39,398 nt of DNA from Bacillota bacterium. GTDB lineage: Bacteria > Bacillota > Negativicutes > Sporomusales > Sporomusaceae. The translations under genes were made by a program, and so were the position numbers. Every line of letters starts with the position of its first letter. Position 1 is the first letter of the stretch. The stretch spans positions 1-39,398 of the forward strand of contig JAGGAB010000055.1 in NCBI GenBank assembly GCA_017889705.1, read 5' to 3'. The notes beneath the pieces were generated by a model. That model searched no databases, had not been told where the DNA came from, and saw nothing but the letters and a program-made list of their open reading frames with translations. Positions 15,281-23,481 of this stretch are shown one piece after another.

Positions 15281-15943
15281 CTAATTATCTGAAAGTTTTT
15301 TACTATTACTCATTTGCGCTACTAAGAAGATCGCTAAAAGCAGCACAGCTAGACCACCAGCTATGACCGGCGTTGTTAAAATATCACGCGGCAAATATTC
15401 ATATAGCCCAAATACACCGAAGAAAATAAAGATTGTTGCAGCAAACCATTTCACTAATCGCTCTGGAATTTTTTTACCTAATACTATACCAATAAGAATT
15501 CCAATTGCATTCGCTATCATCATTCCCAAAGTAGTTCCCAGCCAAACAGGGACAAGAGCATTAAATTGAGCAGCCAAGGCAATGGTTGCTAATTGCGTTT
15601 TATCCCCCATTTCGGCAAAGAAAAAGGCAATCGTGACTGTCCAAAAAGGACTGCGGTGGGTTTCTTTGTCCTCACCATTGAGTTCGTCACCACGGATTGT
15701 CCATAATCCAAAAAGGATAAAAGATGCCGCAGCAGCAATTTGCACATACTGTAACGGTATAAACACAGTGATATAATTGCCAACAAGCACCGCAAATAAA
15801 TGATTAAATAATGTAGCTGCAAAAACACCCCACATTACGGTAGGCCAGGGATAACGAGTGGCAAAAGCCATTCCTAAGAGTTGAGTCTTATCTCCCATTT
15901 CCGCAAGGACAACAAATGAGAGCGCGGTAATGAATGCAGTCAA
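15281..15943 (-). CDS. GDT1/TMEM165-family divalent cation transporter
   Basis: 220 aa, about six or seven transmembrane segments in two repeats. The family signature E-x-G-D-K-T/S occurs twice: 'LAEMGDKTQL' (about 14-23) and 'FAEMGDKTQL' (about 108-118), with a charged loop 'RGDELNGEDKETHRS' between. UPF0016/TMEM165 proteins export Mn2+ or Ca2+, and bacterial members are manganese exporters. TTG start with AGGAGG 8 nt upstream. Many relatives are behind a yybP-ykoY Mn riboswitch, but I see none here. Upstream is the rnpB terminator. Confidence 0.9.
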   Translation of the reverse strand: MTAFITALSFVVLAEMGDKTQLLGMAFATRYPWPTVMWGVFAATLFNHLFAVLVGNYITVFIPLQYVQIAAAASFILFGLWTIRGDELNGEDKETHRSPFWTVTIAFFFAEMGDKTQLATIALAAQFNALVPVWLGTTLGMMIANAIGILIGIVLGKKIPERLVKWFAATIFIFFGVFGLYEYLPRDILTTPVIAGGLAVLLLAIFLVAQMSNSKKLSDN

Positions 15944-16044
15944 AAGAGTCTCCTCCTAAACCGTCGGTGTTATTATTAGTATGACCAATCTTTTTCTATA
16001 TTTCAAACCCAAATAATTACATAAACAAAGAAATCTAATTTGTA

Positions 16045-16090
16045 AATAAAAATATATAAAACCCACACTTTGTGAAAGCTGCGGGTTTTA
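16045..16090 (-). terminator. rnpB terminator
   Basis: AAAACCCGCA / TGTGGGTTTT stem on the minus strand (one G-U) with an inner CTTT/AAAG, followed by TATATATTTTTATTT. Confidence 0.8.
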
Positions 16091-16097
16091 TTTGCAT

Positions 16098-16452
16098 ATC
16101 TGAGTAGTCAGTAAGCCGAGTTCTGTTCCGCGTTTAGCGGCGATGATCATTTATCTGGACCGACAGTTACCTGCCGGCTCTAGCGACACACCCGGAAGGT
16201 TCAGCGGGCAGCTTCATCCCTTCCCTACTTGGTCTTGCTCCAGGTGGGGTTTACCTAGCCAGCCAGTCACCTGACTGCTGGTGCGCTCTTACCGCACCGT
16301 TCCATCCTTACCTGACAAATGTCAGGCGGTCTACATTTCTGTGGCACTATCCCTAAGGTCGCCCTCGCTGGACGTTATCCAGCACCCTGCCCTGTGGAGC
16401 TCGGACTTTCCTCAGATGAAAAAACATCTGCGATCATCTTTCCTACTCAGAA
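16098..16452 (-). ncRNA. rnpB: RNase P RNA, type A
   Basis: On the minus strand: 5' GAGTAGGAAAGATGATCGC, then GAGGAAAGTCCGAGCTCC, CAGGGTGCTGGATAAC, GGTAAGAGCGCACC, GCAAGACCAAGTAGGG, and 3' AACTCGGCTTACTGAC. These are the conserved cores of bacterial RNase P RNA, and the E. coli-like helices indicate type A. P1 is CTGAGTAG (16450-16443) paired with CTACTCAG (16107-16100). It processes tRNA 5' ends with RnpA. The promoter is about 140 nt upstream and element C lies between, so the primary transcript must carry a long 5' leader. Confidence 0.95.
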
Positions 16453-16457
16453 CCATA

Positions 16458-16584
16458 ATAAATGGAGACTTGATTCAGATGGGGTTTTGACCCCACCTGA
16501 ATCTTAGTCGAATTATCCAGGGATTACCCCGTTCTAATACTCCCGCCTAAAGAGGACGGGAGTATTAGAACGGGGTAATCATCG
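16458..16584 (-). repeat. Dispersed structured-RNA element, copy C, in the rnpB leader
   Basis: About 127 nt on the minus strand. It starts GATGATTACCCC, contains a perfect 24-bp hairpin (arms 16580-16557 and 16545-16522, 11-nt loop) and a 3' hairpin (core CAGGTGGGG / CCCCATCTG) and ends AAGTCTCCATTTAT only about 6 nt before rnpB. Its 3' block matches copy A with a compensatory C-G to G-C exchange in the stem and the same G-U pair. It belongs to the rnpB transcript if the promoter at 16601-16629 is used. Confidence 0.7.
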
Positions 16585-16600
16585 GGTAAATCGAGTACTA

Positions 16601-16629
16601 ATCATAACACCAAAAAACCAACAAGTCAA
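16601..16629 (-). promoter_or_regulatory. Sigma-A promoter of the rnpB unit
   Basis: TTGACT (16629-16624), 17-nt spacer, TATGAT (16606-16601). Transcription would start near 16594, upstream of element C. Confidence 0.75.
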
Positions 16630-16639
16630 TGACTCAGGC

Positions 16640-17758
16640 TTAATAGGAGGCCAATACATCCTTACTCAAATTGTTTACTGATATTTCTACTGTCCAGCCA
16701 TTTTTTTGGCTCTGTTCGGTTAGATAGGCTCTAATCCCTTCGACAACCGGCAGTTCGGTAGCAAAATGACCGGCGTCAATGATCGCTAAACCTTCGGCAA
16801 TAGCATATTGTGCTTCATGGTATTTTACATCACCTGTTACTAAAACATCAGCTCCGGCTTTAAGAGCATTGCCAATAAGGCTTGCACCACTACCACCACA
16901 CACGGCTACCTGCCTAATTAGTTTCTTGGGAGATCCTGCCATATTTAGAGAATCAATCAGTAATGCCCCTTTGACTTGTTTAATAAAATCCGCTAAAGCA
17001 ACCGGTTCGGCAAGTCGGCCAACTCTCCCAAGGCCATAGTTATGATGCTTGTTAAGTAACAAGTATTCATCATAAGCAACTTCTTCATAAGGATGAGCAG
17101 CTAACATCGCGGCAATTACCGGAGATCGTAAGTGTTCAGGCACAATAGTTTCAAGGCGGCTTTCATCAACATATTCAAGTTTACCCGACTCTCCAAGAAA
17201 AGGATTAGCTGACGGCAATGGCAAAAAACTTCCAATACCTGGAGTCACAAAAGTACAGTGACTATAGTTGCCAATATGGCCTGCTCCAGCTTTAGCCATA
17301 GCATTTCGTACTATCTCAACATGGGAATTCGGAACAAAGACTACTAACTTATGTAGTTTTTCCTGATATACCGTGGTGAGTGGCTGAATATCTTTAAGAT
17401 TAAATTTTTGTGCCAGTATATCGTTTACGCCGCCAACTGCGCTGTCTAAATTAGTGTGGGCAGCATATACAGCTATTCCATGTTTAATCAAATCACTAAG
17501 CAGCGCTCCGGTCGGTAAGTCAGTGCGAATATTAGTAATACCTTTAAAAATCAGGGGATGATGAGCAATAATTAGATTAGCCCCTATAGAGACAGCCTGT
17601 TGTACTGCTTCCTGGTCTACATCTAGGGTAACAAAAATCTTATGGATATCTTGAGCAGGACTGCCAAGGAGAAGCCCGATATTATCCCATTCTTCTGCCA
17701 AATATTTAGGAGCCCATTTTTCAATTTGACCAATAAGCTCGTGGCATTTTACAGGCAT
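16640..17758 (-). CDS. Nif3-like dinuclear metal-centre protein (YqfO/DUF34)
   Basis: 372 aa, the long Firmicutes form with a PII-like domain inserted in the Nif3 fold. Metal-ligand blocks are visible: 'NLIIAHHPLIFKG' (about 59-71), 'AAHTNLD' (about 98-104), and at the C-terminus 'GDVKYHEAQYAIAEGLAIIDAGHFATE'; the insert spans about 130-240 ('LVVFVPNSHVEIVRNAMAKAGAG'). Family members are hexameric and bind two metals; activity is uncertain (annotated as GTP cyclohydrolase 1 type 2 homolog). ATG at 17758 overlaps the end of trmK by 10 nt, so it is translationally coupled, as in B. subtilis yqfN-yqfO. Confidence 0.92.
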   Translation of the reverse strand: MPVKCHELIGQIEKWAPKYLAEEWDNIGLLLGSPAQDIHKIFVTLDVDQEAVQQAVSIGANLIIAHHPLIFKGITNIRTDLPTGALLSDLIKHGIAVYAAHTNLDSAVGGVNDILAQKFNLKDIQPLTTVYQEKLHKLVVFVPNSHVEIVRNAMAKAGAGHIGNYSHCTFVTPGIGSFLPLPSANPFLGESGKLEYVDESRLETIVPEHLRSPVIAAMLAAHPYEEVAYDEYLLLNKHHNYGLGRVGRLAEPVALADFIKQVKGALLIDSLNMAGSPKKLIRQVAVCGGSGASLIGNALKAGADVLVTGDVKYHEAQYAIAEGLAIIDAGHFATELPVVEGIRAYLTEQSQKNGWTVEISVNNLSKDVLASY

Positions 17759-18441
17759 GCGTGCTTGGCCTCCAATTCCTTAAGTTTAACGGAAAATTCC
17801 TTGTATTTCTCCGAATGAACAGCCTCAGCGCTGCTTGCCATGGAAGCAAGCACATTGCGCAAATGTGCAATTAGCTCTTCTATATGCACTAGCAATAAGG
17901 GGTGTCTTGTTTGCCAAAGCACCGGACCAATTTCATATAATATAGGCTCAAAGGATTGTTTTTCTCCAGGTTCAGCAGCAATAATTTGATAGAGTTTGCC
18001 ATCTTCGCGTACTAGTTGTTCGCTAACAATTTGCCAGCCATTGTCCTGAAACCAACGTCGTACAGCCGGCGCTGCAATCATCGGCTGTACAATTAGTCGC
18101 TTCACGGCAGCTATTACCTCTGGGCGCGCACGTAAAATATCAATAATATTTTGCCCCCCCATACCAGCAATTGCGACAACTTCGGCTTCTCCTGGGTTGA
18201 CTACCTCAAGACCGTTACCTAATCTTACAGAAATAACCTGCTCTAACCGTGCAGAAATCACAGCATTTTTTGCTGACAAATATGGTCCTTGATGAATATC
18301 GCCGGCAATTGCGCGAGCAACAATATTATTCTTAACAAGATATATGGGTAAGTAAGCATGGTCTGTACCAATATCAGCAATAGAGGCTACTCCCTCAGGG
18401 ACCATAGCTGCTATTGTTTGTAAACGTTCACCTAATTTCAC
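17749..18441 (-). CDS. trmK: tRNA (adenine(22)-N1)-methyltransferase
   Basis: 230 aa, COG2384/YqfN family. Class I SAM-dependent Rossmann methyltransferase methylating A22 of tRNA. N-terminal SAM motif 'VASIADIGTDHAYLPIYLV' (about 18-36), 'AIAGDIHQGPYLSA' (acidic loop binding the SAM ribose), then 'VAIAGMGGQNIIDIL' with the conserved GMGG, and a C-terminal coiled-coil helix. GTG start with GGAGG 9 nt upstream. Same order rpoD-trmK-nif3 as in Bacillus, but here three tRNA genes separate it from rpoD. Confidence 0.93.
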   Translation of the reverse strand: MKLGERLQTIAAMVPEGVASIADIGTDHAYLPIYLVKNNIVARAIAGDIHQGPYLSAKNAVISARLEQVISVRLGNGLEVVNPGEAEVVAIAGMGGQNIIDILRARPEVIAAVKRLIVQPMIAAPAVRRWFQDNGWQIVSEQLVREDGKLYQIIAAEPGEKQSFEPILYEIGPVLWQTRHPLLLVHIEELIAHLRNVLASMASSAEAVHSEKYKEFSVKLKELEAKHACL

Positions 18442-18517
18442 TTATATAATCCTCCAAATGATTTCTTTGTTAGTATTTCGCGTAATGGATAATTAATCCT
18501 GCCAGTTTGTGAACAAC

Positions 18518-18548
18518 AAAAAACCTGCGAATACTTCGCAGGTTTTTT
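18518..18548 (-). terminator. Terminator of the tRNA cluster
   Basis: 14-bp inverted repeat (AACCTGCGAA / TTCGCAGGTT core, 3-nt loop) ending in T6 on the minus strand just after tRNA-Val. Confidence 0.88.
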
Positions 18549-18550
18549 AA

Positions 18551-18626
<76 letters not shown>

Positions 18627-18654
18627 GAAATTAATTAAGGATGTTCCTCACTCC

Positions 18655-18808
18655 GCTCGGAACTAAGCGATTCACTCAAGTTTCCGCGTCGCATTCGCTC
18701 CTAAAAACTTGGTTCTCTGCTTATCACTATCGCTCAGAACTAAGCGACTCACTCAGGTTCTTATTTCGCCTATCGGCTCGTAAGAACCTGGTTCGCTGCT
18801 TATGCTTA
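18655..18808. repeat. Two tandem 77-bp hairpin units in the tRNA spacer
   Basis: Unit 1 (18655-18731) and unit 2 (18732-18808) share GCTCRGAACTAAGCGAYTCA at the start and GGTTC(T/G)CTGCTTAT at the end. Each folds as TAAGC...GCTTA, with inner arms CAAGTTT/AAACTTG in unit 1 and CAGGTTCTTA/TAAGAACCTG in unit 2. The arms differ but stay complementary. The units separate tRNA-Glu from tRNA-Val. Confidence 0.75.
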
Positions 18809-18883
18809 TGGTGACCCGTGGGGGAATCGAACCCCCGTTATCGCCGTGAAAGGGCGGTGTCTTAACCGCTTGACCAACGGGCC
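18809..18883 (-). tRNA. tRNA-Glu (anticodon TTC)
   Basis: Acceptor GGCCCGT/ACGGGTC, D-loop TCAAGCGGTTA, anticodon loop CTTTCAC (anticodon TTC), T-loop TTCGATT and encoded CCA. The outermost anticodon-stem pair (27-43) reads C-A instead of the usual C-G. Confidence 0.95.
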
Positions 18884-18942
18884 ATATATACAGTGTTCGA
18901 TATGGTTAATCAAACATCGTAGATCATATGCTAGTATCAAAA

Positions 18943-19017
18943 TGGTGGGCCCACCTGGGATCGAACCAGGGACCAGCCGGTTATGAGCCGGCTGCTCTAC
19001 CGCTGAGCTATAGGCCC
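18943..19017 (-). tRNA. tRNA with anticodon CAT (Met elongator or Ile2)
   Basis: Acceptor GGGCCTA/TGGGCCC, anticodon arm GCCGG-CTCATAA-CCGGC, T-loop TTCGATC, encoded CCA. The acceptor begins G1-C72 and pairs fully, so it is not an initiator. Elongator Met and lysidine-modified Ile2 cannot be separated by eye. Confidence 0.92.
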
Positions 19018-19061
19018 TAGAGATATTAAAACAGGTTCGAGGAATATTGCCAACGTTGATA

Positions 19062-19090
19062 ATTATAAAGCAATGTACGTATTACGTCAA
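19062..19090 (-). promoter_or_regulatory. Sigma-A promoter of the three-tRNA unit
   Basis: TTGACG (19090-19085), 17-nt spacer, TATAAT (19067-19062), about 45 nt before the first tRNA. Confidence 0.8.
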
Positions 19091-19104
19091 GTAGTAATTA
19101 TGTT

Positions 19105-20202
19105 TTACTCTAGAAAATCTTTTAATTTTTTACTGCGGCTAGGATGGCGGAGCTTGCGAAGTGCTTTTGCCTCAATTTGACGAATACGTTCGCGTGTAAC
19201 CCCGAAAAATTGTCCAACTTCTTCTAATGTGCGTGCGCGCCCATCATCTAAGCCAAACCGCAAACGCAATACCTTCTCTTCCCGCGGGGTAAGAGTTTCC
19301 AGCACTTCTTCCAGCTGTTCTTTGAGCAGCATAAAAGAAGCAGCTTCTGCAGGTGCAGGTGCATCCTGATCCTCAATAAAGTCACCTAAATGAGAATCTT
19401 CTTCTTCCCCTATTGGAGTTTCCAAAGATACCGGTTCTTGGGCAATTTTCATGATTTCCCGTACCCGCTCAACCGAAACTTCCATAGTTTTAGCTACTTC
19501 TTCGGGAGATGGTTCTCTGCCTAATTCTTGTAAGAGTTGGCGTGAAACCCGGATAAGTTTATTAATAGTTTCAACCATATGCACAGGAATACGAATAGTA
19601 CGTGCCTGGTCAGCTATGGCCCTGGTTATTGCCTGACGTATCCACCAAGTAGCATACGTACTGAATTTGTATCCCTTATTATAATCAAATTTTTCTACAG
19701 CTTTTATTAAGCCTAGGTTACCTTCTTGAATAAGATCCAAAAACAGCATACCTCGACCTACATAACGTTTCGCAATACTAACAACCAGTCTTAAATTTGC
19801 CTCGGCAAGCCTGCGCTTAGCTTCTTCATCGCCTTGTTCCATACGTTTGGCTAGTTTGATTTCCTCATCAGCAGTTAAAAGAGGCACTCGGCCAATTTCT
19901 TTAAGATACATTCTAACAGGATCATCAATACTAATGCCTTCTGGAATGGTGAGATCGATGTCTACTTCTTCGGCCGTAGCTTCCAATTCTGGATCTTCAA
20001 CTAATTCAGCATCTGGAGCTTCATCAACAATCTCAATTCCTTTATTGCTGAAAATTTCATACATATCTTCAATTTCTTCAGGACTCATGTCATCAGTTTG
20101 CATGGTGTCCATAATTTCAGCATACGTCAATACGCCGCGCTTTTTTCCTTTGTGTAAGAGATCATTTACGTGTTCGCCCGGCGCATTTTTTTTATCGGCC
20201 AT
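19105..20202 (-). CDS. rpoD: Primary sigma factor SigA (RpoD)
   Basis: 365 aa, housekeeping sigma-70 directing RNA polymerase to TTGACA/TATAAT promoters. Short acidic region 1.1 (about 1-80), then region 1.2 '[17 protein letters not shown]', region 2 '[32 protein letters not shown]...[17 protein letters not shown]' (split around 2.2-2.4), region 3 and region 4 '[14 protein letters not shown]...[24 protein letters not shown]'. Start ATG at 20202 with a purine-rich GGGGGGAG 5 nt upstream; a longer in-frame start lacks an SD. Follows dnaG by 56 nt in the classical dnaG-rpoD macromolecular synthesis order. Confidence 0.97.
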   Translation of the reverse strand: MADKKNAPGEHVNDLLHKGKKRGVLTYAEIMDTMQTDDMSPEEIEDMYEIFSNKGIEIVDEAPDAELVEDPELEATAEEVDIDLTIPEGISIDDPVRMYLKEIGRVPLLTADEEIKLAKRMEQGDEEAKRRLAEANLRLVVSIAKRYVGRGMLFLDLIQEGNLGLIKAVEKFDYNKGYKFSTYATWWIRQAITRAIADQARTIRIPVHMVETINKLIRVSRQLLQELGREPSPEEVAKTMEVSVERVREIMKIAQEPVSLETPIGEEEDSHLGDFIEDQDAPAPAEAASFMLLKEQLEEVLETLTPREEKVLRLRFGLDDGRARTLEEVGQFFGVTRERIRQIEAKALRKLRHPSRSKKLKDFLE

Positions 20203-20258
20203 AATTCTCCCCCCTTCCATTGGCAATTAACGGTAGTAAACTTATCCATACTTGTTTA

Positions 20259-22070
20259 TTAATGATGCAATTTGCTAATTTCATGTTTAATTCGTTGACT
20301 TTCTGCTAATTCCTGCAGAAAGTTACTATCCCCCATGCGTTCTAATTCATCAGCATTAAGCCGATGTTGTTCATACAATGTAGTTAAATGTGCTAATCGA
20401 ATAGTTTTTATACAATCATCAACTGATTTAAGTACATCATCAAATTGACTCTCCAACAACATAATATGTGAAAACTCATTGTTTGCCTTTTCGCTCAAAG
20501 CATTTATCCCGGCATTAAAGGCTGCCTGTGTTATAGTGCTTTCCATATTATACGCATCAAATATAAAATTAATTATCTCTTGTTGAACAGTTCCTTGAAT
20601 TTCGTTTGATGAAAGTTTTTCGGAGACGTACGGGACAAGTGACAAATCATCACACATCATCCGAATCAACTGGCGCTCCGCCTGAATTACTGCCGGAGCG
20701 GGCTGCTTACATAAGAGTGCAATATTTATAGTTTTTCCCAGTTTTACATTTTTATCCTTTTTAACTTGCACAATATACTTGGTAATCTCACTCCGTAAAG
20801 CGCTTTCATCAATGGCAAGCACTTGTGATAAACGGGTAATATGAGCATTAACAGCTACCGCATTATCAGTCTCAGCCAAAATCGGAGTTAGCCTGCCAAC
20901 AACAGCAATTTTACCTTGTACTGTTGAATAGTCATCAGATTTCATCGCTTGATCCAGCTGATAATCCAGTAATGGCTGAGCGTTCTTTGTCAGGTCTTGA
21001 AATGCTTGACTACCATGTTTTCGAACAAATTCATCAGGATCTTTGCCGTCAGGAATAGTCACCACTTTAATAGTGGCTCCCAGTGAACGAACGGTTTCTA
21101 ATGCTCGAACAGTGGCAATTTGTCCGGCAGCATCACTATCATAAGAAAATAATAGTCTTGCATTAAGTTTGATTAAATGTCTGGCCTGTTCCGGAGTAAA
21201 CGCCGTTCCTAATGAGGCTACTACATTTTTAATGCCTTGAGTATAGAGAGTGATTACATCCATATACCCTTCAACAATAATAACTTCGCCTAACTCACGA
21301 ATATGTTTATAGGCATTATCCAGGCCATATAACACATGCCGTTTGTTAAAAACTTCAGTCTCCGGTGAATTAAGATATTTGGGCTGACTGTTATCCAGAA
21401 CTCTACCACCAAAACCGACAGTCTTTCCGCGTACATCGTTAATAGGAAACATAATACGATTGCGGAAGCGGTCATACACTCCATCGCCGGAATTACGAGG
21501 GGCAGATAAACCGGATTTAAGCAAAATATCAAGGGCAATACCACGCTCACGTAATGTTAGCGATAATTTATCCCATAAAGGCGGAGCAAACCCAAGTTTC
21601 AAAAAATCAATAACTTCAGCAGAAATCCCCCGATTAAGCAAATACTCGCGCGCCGGTTCTCCATACTTAGTCTTAGTCAGACAAGCATGAAAAAAATCTC
21701 GGGCTACTTCGTTTGCTTGGTATATTTTAGCAAGTTCTTGCTCTTTAGCCTGCTCACGCGGCGTTTTTTCTCTCTCCGGCACGGGAATATTTAGCTTTTT
21801 GGCTAAAAATTTTGCCGCTTCAAAAAAAGTAATGTTTTCCATTCTCATTATGAAATTGAAAACATTGCCGCCAGTCTGACAGCCGAAGCAATAAAAAAAA
21901 CCTTTGTCCGGAGTAACTGAAAACGAAGGTGTTTTTTCGCCATGAAAGGGACAACAGCCCCAAAAATTCTTTCCTTTCTTTTTTAAAGGTACATAATCGG
22001 AAATAATGCTGACAATATCGCTTTCTGAGCGCAATCTATCGATAAATTCATCGAAAACTGCATCTTTCAT
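20259..22070 (-). CDS. dnaG: DNA primase
   Basis: 603 aa, makes RNA primers at the replication fork with DnaB. N-terminal CHC2 zinc ribbon with Cys40, His43, Cys61, Cys64 ('CPFHGEKTPSF' and 'FYCFGCQTGG'), catalytic core (about 120-380) with Toprim block 'VIIVEGYMDVITLY' and 'LLFSYDSDAAGQ', and a C-terminal helicase-interaction domain ending near 600. Start ATG at 22070 has AAGGTG 6 nt upstream. It heads the dnaG-rpoD unit; 275 bp separate it from dgt. Confidence 0.97.
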   Translation of the reverse strand: MKDAVFDEFIDRLRSESDIVSIISDYVPLKKKGKNFWGCCPFHGEKTPSFSVTPDKGFFYCFGCQTGGNVFNFIMRMENITFFEAAKFLAKKLNIPVPEREKTPREQAKEQELAKIYQANEVARDFFHACLTKTKYGEPAREYLLNRGISAEVIDFLKLGFAPPLWDKLSLTLRERGIALDILLKSGLSAPRNSGDGVYDRFRNRIMFPINDVRGKTVGFGGRVLDNSQPKYLNSPETEVFNKRHVLYGLDNAYKHIRELGEVIIVEGYMDVITLYTQGIKNVVASLGTAFTPEQARHLIKLNARLLFSYDSDAAGQIATVRALETVRSLGATIKVVTIPDGKDPDEFVRKHGSQAFQDLTKNAQPLLDYQLDQAMKSDDYSTVQGKIAVVGRLTPILAETDNAVAVNAHITRLSQVLAIDESALRSEITKYIVQVKKDKNVKLGKTINIALLCKQPAPAVIQAERQLIRMMCDDLSLVPYVSEKLSSNEIQGTVQQEIINFIFDAYNMESTITQAAFNAGINALSEKANNEFSHIMLLESQFDDVLKSVDDCIKTIRLAHLTTLYEQHRLNADELERMGDSNFLQELAESQRIKHEISKLHH

Positions 22071-22316
22071 ATAATTCACCTTATCCAGGCAATGACAAAT
22101 ACCTTACTGTGTTTTTTAGTTTATACAATAGCAAATAGTTCCAAGCTTTGACTTAATTCTACATCCGGGCTGATATTCCTGCCCGCTGCAGGCAACTACC
22201 CGCAAACTTGTATCTACAGTCTTTATCATTTTTTAATTTAGTAATTATTATTCAATATGAATAACAAAATTCCTCTTTTACATCTTGACAAAAGTATTAA
22301 TATTTGCTCAGCAATA

Positions 22317-22348
22317 CAAAAGCAGAGCTTTTGTTTAAGCTCTGCCTA
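22317..22348 (-). terminator. Terminator of dgt
   Basis: GCAGAGCT / AGCTCTGC with 8-nt loop (22322-22345) touching the TAG stop of dgt, followed by TTTTG on the minus strand; a fairly short T-run. Confidence 0.7.
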
Positions 22349-23347
22349 CATTTGAGTCATCCCCCATGTGGCTGGTATAAATAATTTTTCGAATTGTTTA
22401 ATTGCATACAAATCGGTTAGCCCGGCAATATAATCAACTACGATTGTCTGCAGCCCCCAACGCTCTTCCCGTTCCCAAAATTCCTCCGGTAACTCGCCAG
22501 GATTCTCCAGATAATATTTAAAAAGCTTACTTACAACATATTTGGATTTTTTTCGGTCAGGTTCAAGTTCGGCTGAATGATAAAGTCTTTTAAACATAAA
22601 CTCCCTAAATTCATCCATTGCTGCTTGTACTTTAGGAGACATGAGTATTTCATTTTTTCCCTCTGATTCTGTAATAATATCAGATACCATTACTGTTATC
22701 ATATTAGATGGATTTGTCCCCAAAACACTGCTTACATTTTTGGGAAGATCAAGTGGCCTTAGCATACCCGCACGAATGCCGTCATCATAATCATGGCATA
22801 AGTAGGCAATTCGATCTCCCCTGCGAACAATATTTCCTTCTAATGTAAAGGGTATATTATCACCAGTATGGTTTAAGATCCCGTCTCTCACTTCGGCAGT
22901 CAGGTTAAGTCCCTGCCCCCCCCGTTCAAGATGTTCTACAACCCGCAGACTCTGTTCATTATGATTGTAATGACCAATAAGTTCGCGCAGTGCATATTCA
23001 CCGGCATGTCCAAACGGTGTATGGCCAACATCATGCCCTACGGCAATTGCTTCTGTTAAATCTTCATTTAACATTAAGCCGCGCGCTATCGTTCGGGATA
23101 TCTGCGCCACTTCCAGGCTATGTGTCATACGCATACGATAATGATCGCCCGGAGCTATATATACCTGGGTTTTGTGTTTAAGACGCCTAAATGATTTACT
23201 GTGAATAATGCGATCTCTGTCACGTTGAAACGCGGTGCGGAAATCACATAATTCCTCTTCTTTATCTCGGACAGCATCACGGCTTTTTGCTGCATAAGTA
23301 GATAATATTTTAAACTCTTGTTCTTCAACCCGTTCGCGGACTTTCAT
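22346..23347 (-). CDS. dgt: dGTPase-like HD-domain triphosphohydrolase
   Basis: 333 aa, HD superfamily: hydrolyses dGTP (or other dNTPs) to deoxynucleoside plus tripolyphosphate. Visible: 'RDRDRIIHSKSFRRLKHKTQVYI' (N-terminal dNTPase signature), 'RMRMTHSLEVAQISRTIARG' (metal His), 'AIAVGHDVGHTPFGHAGEYAL' (HD pair), 'YLCHDYDDGIRAG' (distal Asp). Type I DNTP triphosphohydrolase-like short form. ATG at 23347 with GGAGG 9 nt upstream, and a TGCTATAAT promoter element at 23376-23384. Divergent from the lptA-like gene; no terminator separates its promoter region from that gene. Confidence 0.93.
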   Translation of the reverse strand: MKVRERVEEQEFKILSTYAAKSRDAVRDKEEELCDFRTAFQRDRDRIIHSKSFRRLKHKTQVYIAPGDHYRMRMTHSLEVAQISRTIARGLMLNEDLTEAIAVGHDVGHTPFGHAGEYALRELIGHYNHNEQSLRVVEHLERGGQGLNLTAEVRDGILNHTGDNIPFTLEGNIVRRGDRIAYLCHDYDDGIRAGMLRPLDLPKNVSSVLGTNPSNMITVMVSDIITESEGKNEILMSPKVQAAMDEFREFMFKRLYHSAELEPDRKKSKYVVSKLFKYYLENPGELPEEFWEREERWGLQTIVVDYIAGLTDLYAIKQFEKLFIPATWGMTQM

Positions 23348-23450
23348 AGGTGTCTGCCTCCTTTTATATGTATATATTATAGCATTATTTACCGGTAGTA
23401 ACCATTATGATTTTTTACACAGCAGGCGAGCAGAAGTTCTTAATATTTGA

Positions 23451-23456
23451 TATAAT
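23451..23456 (+). promoter_or_regulatory. -10 element of the lptA-like gene
   Basis: TGATATAAT (extended -10) 26 nt before the start codon; no good -35. Confidence 0.5.
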
Positions 23457-23481
23457 AGATAATAAGAAAGGAGGTCAAAGA

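Noticed and set aside
15944..16044. yybP-ykoY manganese riboswitch before the GDT1/TMEM165 gene
   Set aside because: Looked for because related genes often have it; the 100 nt upstream are AT-rich without the conserved blocks.
16281..16507. Two plus-strand ORFs over rnpB
   Set aside because: Sequence is fully explained by RNase P RNA and element C.
18641..18810. CRISPR array in the tRNA spacer
   Set aside because: Only two diverged 77-bp units with no spacers; hairpin repeats instead.
19847..20230. 127-aa plus-strand ORF inside rpoD
   Set aside because: Antisense shadow of a conserved gene with Ser/Ile-rich low-complexity translation.
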